This document shows positions 42,701 to 54,700 of a DNA stretch of 64,000 nt, in pieces. The stretch comes from Pictodentalium vernedei (Eukaryota > Mollusca > Scaphopoda > Dentaliida > Dentaliidae). The notes beneath the pieces are model-generated. The model made no database searches. It worked only from the letters and a program-made list of their open reading frames with translations, and was not told where the DNA came from. The stretch covers positions 446,610,910-446,674,909 of the forward strand of contig CM062289.1 of NCBI GenBank assembly GCA_031216915.1, given 5' to 3'. Each line of letters starts with the position of its first letter. Within the stretch, counting starts at the first letter, position 1. A program made the translations under genes and the position numbers.

Positions 42701-45700
42701 AGGAGTTGGGAACTCTTGCCTCCCCGCTGAGTACATAGCGCTTACCAGGCACTGGTTATTAGAATGATTAATGGCGCCAATTTCGGAACGTCCTTGACAC
42801 TGCGCATGCGCAGTAGGGGCGAAGTGTGGAGGGCCTTTCTGGACATGTTTTCTTTAGTTTTAGATGCAAATTTTGGGGATTGGGGGGCAAAATTTGTGTT
42901 TGGCCCTATATTTTAAGAGTTAGCACCAGCTATGTCTGGGTCATTGGTAAGTATAAAAAATATATAAATTACTATAAATTTTTTAACTTTTTTAATTTTT
43001 TGTCTCAAAAACATAGGTTATAACCCTTCATTGGAATGAGCTCATTCCAAAGAGGGATCATAACCTATGTTTTTGAGACAAAAAAGGAAAATATAATGAA
43101 AATTAATTGGCGATTTTTGAGAATAGTGCTGGCCGGTTTTGGTTGTTATGTTGGTAGAGTGCTAAATTATTTTTGATACTTAAAAATTCTCTATGCATCT
43201 TTGCCTTGTTCCAATTTATGGGAGAGTGACAGTAGACCAGTAGGCACTCTACCATAAATTGTAACAAGGAAAATACTAACATATAAAATAATATCGCTTC
43301 AAACATAATATGAAGCACATCCACAGAATATGAAGCCGTTAAATTGTGGTACTGGCACTTGAGAATAAAGCACAGATATGGGGTTCCAGCACTCTACCAG
43401 TTAAAGGGTTAATTAAAATTTTGCTGAGAACTTTTATTACCTGGTAAACACATACATGGACATTACAGCCCACACGTGGATTACAACCACTCCATGGCGA
43501 CTGCACTGCATGTCCCTGTCAGGCTGTCACCATGACAGGCATGGAAAAAACATTACCGTATTTACTCTATGTAATGGGACACTCTATGATTTGGGACACA
43601 CATTTTTTCCAGAAAACTATATTTTTTTTATGCTCTAAAGTTTGGGACATTCAGAAGATTTGTTTCCAATTGACCCGTCGCTAGTAGCCGACGACACTCA
43701 TAAAAAAATTCTTGAGTAACTAAAAATTTTCATTTTTTGCTTCCAAAACATAGCTTATGATCCCTCATTGGAACGTGCGCAGTGCGCTCATTCCAATGAG
43801 GGATCATAAGCTATGTTTTGGAAACAAAAAATGAAAATATAAAAAAAAATTGGATGCCGATTTTTGTATATAGTGATGGAAAATGAATCACACACAACTT
43901 TATTCAGCATCAAATCAAGACCAGGCTGTGTTCTTTTCCCATTTTCTAAGAATTGGGACACCTGTGAAAAAAATTATTTTTAGCTGTCCCAATACATAGA
44001 GTAAATACTGTACTTGTACTTGCTGGCTTTAGTGAATTAGCCAATCCCTCAGCATTGCATGTGCCATTTACTCCAAATATCCAAATTTTGTTTTCAAAAC
44101 AAAGCTAATGATCACCTCTCACTGAAATTTTTTCTACAAGATCATTACAAATGGCAGGTCATGGCGGGTGTGTCATAAAGTTTATTCTAGAAACAAGATT
44201 TTGATTTCTACTCTCCTTAACTGGTAGAATGTGGGAAGCCCATATTTGGTCTTTACAGAATATCACAGGTTGTCACTTGTGACTATAGCATCTACACTCT
44301 GTTAGTGACAGTTTCATAATGAACCTAGAAAGCAGGGCTCAAAATAAGCGGAGTCGCGGAGCTACACAATGTTCAATTATGTATAGCATTTTGCGATACA
44401 AGATAATCAACTGCAGCCTATTAGGCTGCAGTTGATTATCTTGTATCGCAAAATGTAAATGAAAATTTGAACAAAACTAATTCACTGATGCTTTACTTCT
44501 GATTGTGGAACATTCCAGGCATAACACAGATTAACTCTCCATCAAGTATCATTAGCAACTTCATATGTAAGATGAATTCTATTGGTTTAAATTCTTCCTG
44601 TTTTTACAACATTTTGCTTAAAATGTACGTTAAAAATAACTTCAAGCCCATCAAATTAAAAATCCCAACTTCCATTTTGAGAACTCTATTGAACAACCAA
44701 GACGCTATTTGAAAATATCCAAGTCCATGCAACCCTTAAAGGCAGTTCAGTTAAAAAAAACATAGTAAATGTTTCATGTGTTGCAGATCATTTGGAAATA
44801 CCCAGAAATGGATGGAAACTATTCTATTTACTTAGAAGAATTCAATACAAAACAGCAAAACATAACTCTAAATACAAAAATAGCTATGTAATTTTTACAA
44901 AATGCTATTCATTTTTTTTAAATTTGTAGCATTTTGCTATGCAAAGAAAAAAAGTTATTTTGAGCACTGCTAGAAAGAAATTCAAAGAATCTATTATCTA
45001 ATTTTGTTAAAGACACTTTGCTCAGTTACATTTGATTGGATAGTGCCAATGAGCACTATCCAATTAAATGTAATAGAGCAGTATATGGTGAATGAAATCT
45101 GTGGCGAAGAAAAATGTATGACTCGACCAGTTAAAATATGATTTTCTGGCATCTCTATGAAACTTCACCAATTTTTCCCTTATAAAATGCTGTGTTGCAA
45201 GTGTACTGAAAACAAAAAAGTATGCAACAAGTAAAATAAACTTTATAATATTTTGTGTATAGGTAATGAGAATCAAGAAAAACCATTCAGACCACAACAA
45301 GTGCCTCCAATGCCTCCAAGAGATGGAGCGGATATTCGCAGTCACATGAGGGTAAACCAAACTTTATCTATTTTTTTTTTTTTTTTTTAACCCTTCAGCT
45401 AACATGAAAGGCAGACAACTTACAGGAATGGAATTCTGACGCAAGCGATTTTTAGCTTGCCTTAACCCTTTACCTAACGTGAAAAGCAGACGACACTTGC
45501 AAAAAAAATTCTTGAATAACTATTTTTTTTCATTTTTTGTCTCAAAAACATAGGTTATGACCCCTCGTTGGAACGAGCTCGACGAGCTCGTTCCAACGAG
45601 GGGTCATAACCTATTTTTTGAGACAAAAAATGAAAAAAATAGTGAAAATTAATTGGCGATTTTTGAGAATTGCGCTGACCGTTTTTGGCCGTTACGTTGG

Positions 45701-48700
45701 GTAAAGGGTTAACTGCTCATGCAATTTAATCCGGCATAAGCCTTTTTTTGCTCACCTACTTTCAGCTATTTTCGACGGTGGAACGTGTGTACAGAATATG
45801 CTGGGTACATTTGTGTGTCGGCCACTACATTACCAGTCCCCCTGAACTTCTTGATCGATCTGACCACACTGGGGTGGAGGGGATAGTAAAAAATGAATAC
45901 AGGTTCATTCATTAACATTTTATTAATTCATTTAAAATTGATTGGCTTGAATGCACTCGAAGGAGAAATTACCCAACCCGGTATTAACCAAGACTTTAGA
46001 AGATCTTTGTGAAGCAAAAAAGTGAAAAAGATTCCAGGAGAGCAATTTGCTCACCTAAGTAGGTTTCAGGAGAGCGATTTATTGCCACCCTGGATTTTTC
46101 AGAAATCAAAGCCTGGACACCACTGGCAAACTTTAACTAACTGACTAACTTTATTCACTTTTTGCATCAAAAACATTGCTTGTGCCCCCTCATTGGAATG
46201 AGCTCAATGAGATCATTCCTGTGAGGGGTAATTAGCTATTTTTTTTTTAGACAAAAAAATGAAAAAAATAATGAAAATTGAATGGTGATTTTTGCGAATA
46301 GTGCTAGCTGCTTTTGTCCGTTATGTTGGGTAAAGGGTTAACTGTGATTTTTTTTCTCATAATCATATTTATTACATGCCTGTTCTATGTATTCCCCATC
46401 TACAGCAACACTAAACCATGCGGAAAATGAAAATCCATTCTGCACATATGCGTGGAACGAAAATTGTTGACAGACTATTTTTAAATAGAAGCAAAATTTC
46501 ACTGGAATTTTCTAGAAATCATCCAACGCAATTACAAGTTGAATCGCTAGCAATAGCTGAAAATTGTCCCCTGAGTTCCAATGTGTTCTATGTGCCAGTA
46601 GGAACATAGCACATATTGGAACTCAGGGCACGAGGGGGCACGGTGGCTCAGTAGGTAGAGGTGCAGGCTGCAAGCCGAGAGGTCCTCAGTTCGAATCCCA
46701 CCTGCGACAACCGCGTTATGTCCTTGGGCAAGACACTTCACCCCCATTGCCTATGTGGGGGCACGATGACGCTGTGTACTAAGGCGTACTGCACGTCGAT
46801 GGTATGCTTGTCTTCAACCAATCTAACCCTGCCTGTGCTGCAGTGCGGAGTTACGATGTTGGGGAGCTGGCAGCTGCTCGTCGTTGCTCGGTGGTTCTCT
46901 CCGGGTACTCCGGCTTCCTCCACCCGTAAAACTGTCATCACGGTCATGATTAGCCATTGTGCATAAATATGTGACCTTAAACATCAATAAATAAATAAAT
47001 AACTCAGGGCACGAAATTGTAACATGGATTCCCCTTGCAAATTTGGTTGGCAATATGTTGTTTTGGTTGATAGTTGACATTAGTTGTCAAATGAATTGCT
47101 GAGTGTCCTAATAATTGCTTTTATAGATGTGAAGGCATGTAATAAACACAGAACAACATGCATGTGAATGGGTTAATCGCTATGGCGCTTGTGCCATCGC
47201 ACAATTTAATTTACGGGATACAAATTTGGGGCAATACACCAGCCACTAAACAAATTCTGAATCTTCAAAAGAAGGCTGTGCGTATCATAGCGAACAAAAA
47301 GTTCAACTCACACACCGATCCTCTTTTCAAACGTTTGAAAATCCTGAAATTTAATGATCTGTACAGGTTACATTCACTTCTATTCATGTACGACTGGTCT
47401 ATAAACAACCTCCCTGTCAGTTTTGATAATACATTCCAAGTGTACTCTAACCCATCTGGTATGAATACTAGGCAATGTGGAAACCTAATCACACACAAAC
47501 CCCACACTCAGTTCTCAGCCGCTATTCCATATTTTTATTTTCCCAAACTGTGGAATGACTTAGACACAACGATAAAAACCCTCACCCGAAAGGCATTTAA
47601 CAAAACTTTATTCAATCAATTTTTAAACGCATACGAAGTCAATGTTAGGTGTTCCAACCCAAGATGCCCTGACTGCTTCGCCTAGTTGGAACTCTCGGGG
47701 TCGTTATTACCTTTATCTCTTCTCTTCCCACAAGCTGATGAAAAGGTTGTCCCGCGGTATTCCGGTTTTTACATCACCCCATTAGCCTACGATAATTGTA
47801 CTGGCCTACTAAGGAATCCGTATAAAAATTGTTTTGTTTTTTTTTATTCGGAAACACTGTTGATTCGATTAGGATTCGGAAACACAGTTGATGACGGGTT
47901 AAAACAACCCGAGACAGAACTCTTGGGAGTTTGATCCATGGTGTGGAAACAATACTCAATTTTAATGTAAAGAATGTTAATATAACATAACAACTACCTG
48001 CTGTCTGGATCGACTACATTTAACTTGAATTTAACACTTGCCATTTGCCATTCTATTTTATTTATTATTTTGATTGTCTAGGGGATGACAGGAAGACAGT
48101 CGCAAGGCTATGTCATTCCCCACAGTATACATTTATACATCATTCAACAATTTTGTAACTTTACTCTCTCTCTCGTTTGTATTTGTATGCTGTATGCTGT
48201 GAAATAAAGATTGAATTGAATTGAATTGAATTGAAGGATAAAACTTGAGGCCTGCGGCCTCTTGTTTTATCCTTCAGCGCTGGCACTCATGCCGTATCGA
48301 TTAACCCATTCACATGTGTGTGTCGTTCTGTGTATATCTAACACACAGGTATGATGGATTTTTGTAGGCGTCCTTGGGGACCAAATAGGGGCCTCATCCC
48401 TATATAATTTAATTTTCTTTAATGATAACTGATTTGCTTGCATATAATTGGTTGAACTTGAGGTGAGTTTTTCATAACACAATGACTAATTTTCATACAG
48501 TATGAATGTTTTGGCTTTGTCCCACTTATTTGTCAAATAAAAATTTTGGGTGGGTCCAACAGTGTAATTAAACTACAATTGAGGTGTTAGTTAATATTCA
48601 TAGACAATAGTTCACTGCTCAGATTTTAGTATGACTTTTCACGCCCCCACGAGAGGATAAAATAGTACTCGAATCCGAGAAGAAGTGAACTTCTGTATTT

Positions 48701-51700
48701 ATTTTATTTTCTCCTTATTTGTTTTTCCCAAAGCCACTCTTTATAATTGATTCCGTGGTTACTTTCAAAACATGTCCAAAGAAAAAAAAACAAGTCTGTC
48801 ATTGTTGAGAGTGGAATACGATGCTGGGAGTGTAATATCATTTTTTGGCAAGTGGGAGTGTCGGAATACGATTTGTTTTGGGGGAAGCAAAATGAGTGAA
48901 AATAAAATATGGATTGTTCACACTGATTTTTAGCTAAACTTTACAAAGTCAAGATAAGCTTTTGCCATCATGTGTGTGGAAGTCTGTTCACATTTTCTTT
49001 AGCACAGGCTACACCCCGTAGTTCTTATCCAATCATCACTAAATTTCATGTGCAGGTTCGAGGTCATGTCTAGATGAGAACGTCCCATTTTGGTCACGAT
49101 CGGGTCAACCGAGATGGGCGCGGGTTTGAAACCCAAAAATGTTTAGCACAGGCCATATGTATGAATGGATTTCATTGTAACTTGGTAGGATGACTCTGTA
49201 TAATGTCTAGATGAGAACATTCTATTTTGGTCGGGTTCGATCAACCTTAATAGCCACAGGGGCATGAGACCTAGATTCCTTTAGCAAAGTCGACAGGTTG
49301 CATTTATGAAGGGATTTCATTGTAAAATTTACTAAATTGGTAGGATGACTCGGTATAATATCTAGATGAGAGCATCCTATGTTGATCATGATCGGTCATC
49401 CGTGATGGTCGCACAGGCACATGATCTAGATTTGTTTAGCACGCTCTTCTGTTCATATTTATGAAGTGATTTCATTGTAACTAGTAGGATGACTCAGTAT
49501 GATATCTATATGAGACTATTCTATTTTGGTCGCGATTGGTCAGCCGTGACCGTCGGATGGGCACATGACCTAGATAACTGAGTGGGCCGCATCAACCCAG
49601 GCCTTAGTTCTTTAGTACATTCTACACCTCAAATTATTCTTGTTGAAAAGATAGCATGTAGGGTACAGAAGTTAACATATTCTCAATTATCACAATTCTT
49701 GTCTTATTTCAGAATCCTTTCATAAACATTAAACATTATCCTTTTCATCAAACACTGCACACAGTCAAGTTAAGCTGCAGTGTCAGTGACACTTTCATTC
49801 TCCTCAGTATTTGAGACTGGGTGTATTAATCTATGTTAAAAATAATAAAAATGCTGTTTACACTAAAAATTTATATGACTGCAGTAATATAAATGACAGA
49901 GACTACAACTCCATAAGGGTACAATACTACATTATAATATAAGCAAACACTCTGAATTAAATTATAAAAATTGAAATGAATTATCCATCGCTTTATTGGA
50001 ATATGAATGTGGGATGGACGTGTTAAGTTGTGTGTTCTACACTTACAGTTGTTTTGTTTTTGTAGCCTGGACCTCATCCTGGGATGAGAGCTGCAGCAGA
50101 TATGCAGAAACAGCATGGTTCTCAAGGATCTGGGAGAGGAATGATGGGAGTGGTGTTGCCAATGTATGCTGTAGGGATAGTTCTCTACTTAGTCTACACT
50201 CTGGTTAAGGTAAGGCCTATAAAAAAATCCTTCTTTCTCGGGCAATTTTTCCTCAATTTTATGATGAGGGAGGGAGGGAGGATTTTTTGAAAATAGTTGG
50301 AATAAAAAATTTAACTACTTACTCTATTATGTGAAAAACAAATGCTTTCAGCACAGGCCTGAAAATAAGCAGTCTGACATTTGCAGAATAAGGTCCCCAG
50401 CGGGTGAATTTGACGATGCTATCCCATACAGTGGGCCAATTTACCCTCTGGGTACCTCTTTCTGTTTAATTGTGAGACCCTAAATCAGATTTCAGATTCA
50501 GATTCTTTATTTACGGTATGCATATAAAAACGTTTTACAGATAAATGATTTACAGACAATGTATTCAGCATACCGTGGGAAGTGACATAGCCAGATTGGC
50601 TGTCTACCTGACACTCCCTAGAAAAATAAAAATCGCAACAGACTGTGATGAAGTGATCGGACTTGACGTAATTAGTCTAATTCCTAATGAGGGATGGGTG
50701 TTCATATTCTTTTGCCAATAATTTGTTCTTGTATAAAAAATAAGTTAGGGGGAAATAATTATAGATTCCAGCGGATTCAGATTGAGGTTCACAAAGGGTA
50801 TATTTAGTGATGCTACCCTGCTATGCAGGGTAGCATCATTAAATTCACCCTCTGGGGACCTCAATTTGCAAATGACAGTCTGCTTATTTTCTGGCTTGTT
50901 TCAGTAGTGAAAATTTCCCATAATTTAGTTGAAAATATAACCAACTGTATCTTGTTTGACAGAGCTCATATGGGTTATATAGTAAATCTCTTGTTAATTG
51001 AATAAAAAATCTAGTAATATGTCAAGAAAATTTTTTTTTTTTATGATGACGTAAACTCTTCATTTCCAGGCCTAGGAAATCTAATGCCCATCCATGCCAT
51101 TAATCATGTGAGCACAATTTTATATTGTGCAGAAGGGATCCAGCTCCATATCTCATGTAATATGATACAGTCATATCATTTCACACAAATTGTCATTTCA
51201 TGCATTATATTCTTTGCTTGGGTTGCATCTCTCAGTTTATTTTCGCTATTGCAGGCCATAAAATTCGAGAGGAACATTTTATCGTTCCTCTGGTGTTTAT
51301 CTAAATGAAAAAAACAGATGACTGAAAAGTTGTTCATCTGGAACTACAAACAGTTTGTCAAAAAGTTGTGTCTTATCATATTTAATAGCACAGTTTTAAA
51401 ATGTTCCTGTGGGAAGACCCCTCTCTTCAATGCTCACACTCCCTAAGACAGCTGACGCCCCCTGTACTTGCCGCAGATGCTTTCAAAATCTGTGAACTGT
51501 AATACAGTAGGGCCATCATGCAAGGTTTCCGCTAGACCGGTTGCGGGTCCGTCGACCGGACCCATTCCACCCGCCGATATCATATTATGGTCAGTCAGAA
51601 AAGCTGGTGGTTAAAATATCAAGAACAATGCTGTATCGTAACAACTCTCAGGATCCTTTGTGTCCACGCAATACAGGCATAATTATGTTGTATACTATGC

Positions 51701-54700
51701 CTACTATTACTGGCGACAACCTGATACTTTATAACCACCAGATGAGAGGGGGAAACAAAGTTCAAATCCTAAACGTCGCCTGTAAAATTTCGGACTAAAA
51801 TTGTCGTGTTTGGTCCGAAATCACTGGCTTTTATTTCAAGCGATAAATGATGTAATTGCATGTGCATGACATCACACATCCACATCATGGTTCTTTTTGA
51901 ATATTTCATTCTCTCTGCATTTCCAATTATTTACGTTGGCATGTATCGGGTTGTATAAAAAAAATTGAGGTCAAGCATCGCAGTCACTGTCAAGATTCGT
52001 GGATTTTGTGTTGTTTTGGGTTTGTATTTTTATGAAACCTCCGACCAGATGTAGTATTGTGTGTTCCGTGGGAATTTATAGAATTGTAGGAGGAAAAAAT
52101 ACGTATTTTCCACTTAAATTATTCAGCATTTTAGCGACCAGAATGCCCCCAGAGGCCACCAGAGAGCACCTAAAAATCAAAATTGTCCTGGGGGAGATCC
52201 CCCTCCCCCCTCTATATGCACAGGCCTTCGGCATGTGCGGCAGACACCTTCGGTATCTGAGTTTCACTTTCTTTAAACTACTGGACCCACAAATTTTCCC
52301 CTAGCGGAAACACTGCATCATGGACAGGGCAAAATCCACAGGTTGTCATTTTCTCCACGCATATAATTCAGAGATGATCTGCTATGACACTAGCAAAATT
52401 TCCACCAATGAAGCACCGGGATTACCCCAGTGCTTCATTGGTGGAAATTTCGCTAGGTGTCATAGCGGATCATCTCTGAATTATATGTGTGGAAAAATGC
52501 CCAACCATAGATTTTGATCTGTCCACGATAACTGCCCTGTAATCAGTCCTCTTTATTATGTCCAGATGAACGGTAAATAGGTTATCTCAGAATTTGAGAT
52601 TTTACTCTCTCTATTGGTTTGAAATTCCATAACTTGTAATATTTGATGCGCATACCTCTAGTTTACAGATAAAATGTAATAAAACTTTTAGGTGGTTCAG
52701 TTTGAGTATGATTGTTATTCCTTTATGGGATACAAAGATTAATTCACTCTATTTAACACTAGGAAATAATCCTCCAGAATTCCACTTTCCAGAGATTAAC
52801 AATTGAACTAGCTTACTCTTTGTTCATACATATCTTTCTAGTGTTGGAATGAAAAAAATGAGTTAGTATATTAGTATAAGCATTTCTTCCTTTACATCTC
52901 ACTGTCATTTTGACTCACGAGGCTCTACAAGAACTTCCGGAAGTGGAGCAGTGCTTATTTACTCTGGTAATCTGGTTCTGTGTTAACCCTTTACCTAACA
53001 TAGCAGAAAAACACAAAATTAACCAGAATAAGCCAACCACAGCCTGAAATATCTTGGAAGTTTCTCAATAAAACCATACAAATATGGATATCAATAGAAC
53101 CAGCTTGTGGAGCTGGTTCTAATGATATCCATATTTGTATGGTTTTATTGGAAAATTGTGAAATTTGTTTTTTGAAAAAAGTTTTTGCCCAACTATTTTC
53201 AGGAGCTTTATCATTATTGCTTTTAACTGTGTGTAATTGTCGGCTACACTGTTCTATGAGTCTCTGGAGGCTCCTATTAATAATTTAATAAATATCAGTG
53301 CAGCCTTATCACAATCAGTGTTCAGTGTTGTTTTATTTCCCATTCCTTCCTTTCACAAAAACATTCCAATATTACACGAGTATGAATTGTTATTTATCTA
53401 GGTTTTCAATAAAAGAGATGATTATAAGAACAAAAGGGCAACATATCAGGCCAAAGATGAGAGGAAGTATGATAGACATCAAGAACAGCAGAGTTATGAT
53501 GACAGCAGAGGATTTGGAGACAGAGTGGACAATATATTAGGGAGAAATGAAGGACACCGTGAACTTGAAGATTTGATGTGCAAAGCTGATGACAAAACAA
53601 TTAGTGAGTCATTTATTACATGAACACGATCAGATTGCCCGTTGTTAGGGCTGCATGATATTCAAAACAGAATACCAGTATTGGTATTCAGAAAAATACT
53701 GCAATATACCGGTATTTCGAAAACTGTTTAGATATCTGAACATATGTACCACAATTGAGACTTGAGGCATCACAGTTGGAACGAATCAGCATGCCTTGAT
53801 GATGCAATTCAAAAAGACTTTATCCAACGCTGACGATATCAAAATTTATTATTTTAAATATTAGTTTATCAAATTTTTCCAAAAATGTCTACAAAACAAT
53901 ATCATGTGACCCCTTATTGGAATGAGCTCAACGAGCTCATTCCAATGAATTGGTCACATGATATAGTTTTGTTGAAATTTTTGAAAATTATTTTTTCAAC
54001 TGCTATATATTACATGCAATATGTGGGCACATGCGGTCGATTCCTTGGGTAAAGCGATAATATTATTCATACAGAGCTACAGTTAAAAAACTCAAGACAT
54101 CTTGAAAATTGTAAAGTGCAAGTAAATAAATAATGACGATAAACCAATATTTTTGTAATTACACCGGTATTCAATCGATATTGGTTTGAATACCGGTATA
54201 TATCGGTTTATCGATATACCGTGCAGACCTATCCGTTGTGAAATCTAATCAAAAGCATAGGTTACGACACTTCAGTTGGAACATGAATTATGAGCTCGTT
54301 TCTTTGAGGGATCATAAGCTGTGTTTTTGAGGCAAAAACAGAAAAAATAGTAAAATTTGGCTGTTCCAGTTTGTTCAATTCGAGTGCCTGGGTTAATATT
54401 TGGGCTCCATATGGGAACCTGAAATTTAACTTTAACAATCAGATCCCTAGGTAGATATTTGGGCTCGCTATCGCTTTTTTAGCTCACCGAAGGGAGCTTA
54501 ACTTATCACTTGCCGTCCGTCGTCGTCGTCCGGCGTCCGTCGTCCGTCGTGAACTTTACATTATCGACTTCTCCTCCCAAACCAATAGCCCAATTTTATT
54601 CAAATCTTGGTCAAATATTCGTCCACCAATACCAATTCGGATTTGTTCAAATAAAGTTGCCTCTCCCCCTGGGTGGTGCCACACCCCCAAGGGGCACCAA

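Larger units (their letters stand above)
35991..42988 (+). mobile_element. DIRS-type retroelement, copy 2 (RT-deleted)
   Basis: This is a 7.0-kb element with intact inverted terminal repeats (35991-36190 and 42762-42988) that appear identical over ~170 bp, pointing to recent movement or conversion. The internal complementary region is at 42599-42685. The interior matches copy 1: duplicated gag region, no reverse transcriptase, RNase H, tyrosine recombinase. Many frameshifts and stops show that it was moved by proteins from elsewhere. Confidence 0.92.
35930..43412. mobile_element. TTAA foldback MITE, family B, split by two later insertions
   Basis: The left part 35930-35990 (ttaacccttaacctaacatg, then cttgaataacta) and the right parts 42989-43155 and 43401-43412 rebuild a normal family B element of ~250 bp. 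DIRS copy 2 sits in its left arm and a family F repeat near its right tip. TTAA bounds the whole. Confidence 0.85.

Noticed and set aside
46634..46710. Possible functional tRNA gene
   Set aside because: A and B boxes are present, but the sequence is the head of a SINE with a 14-bp target duplication and an A-rich tail.
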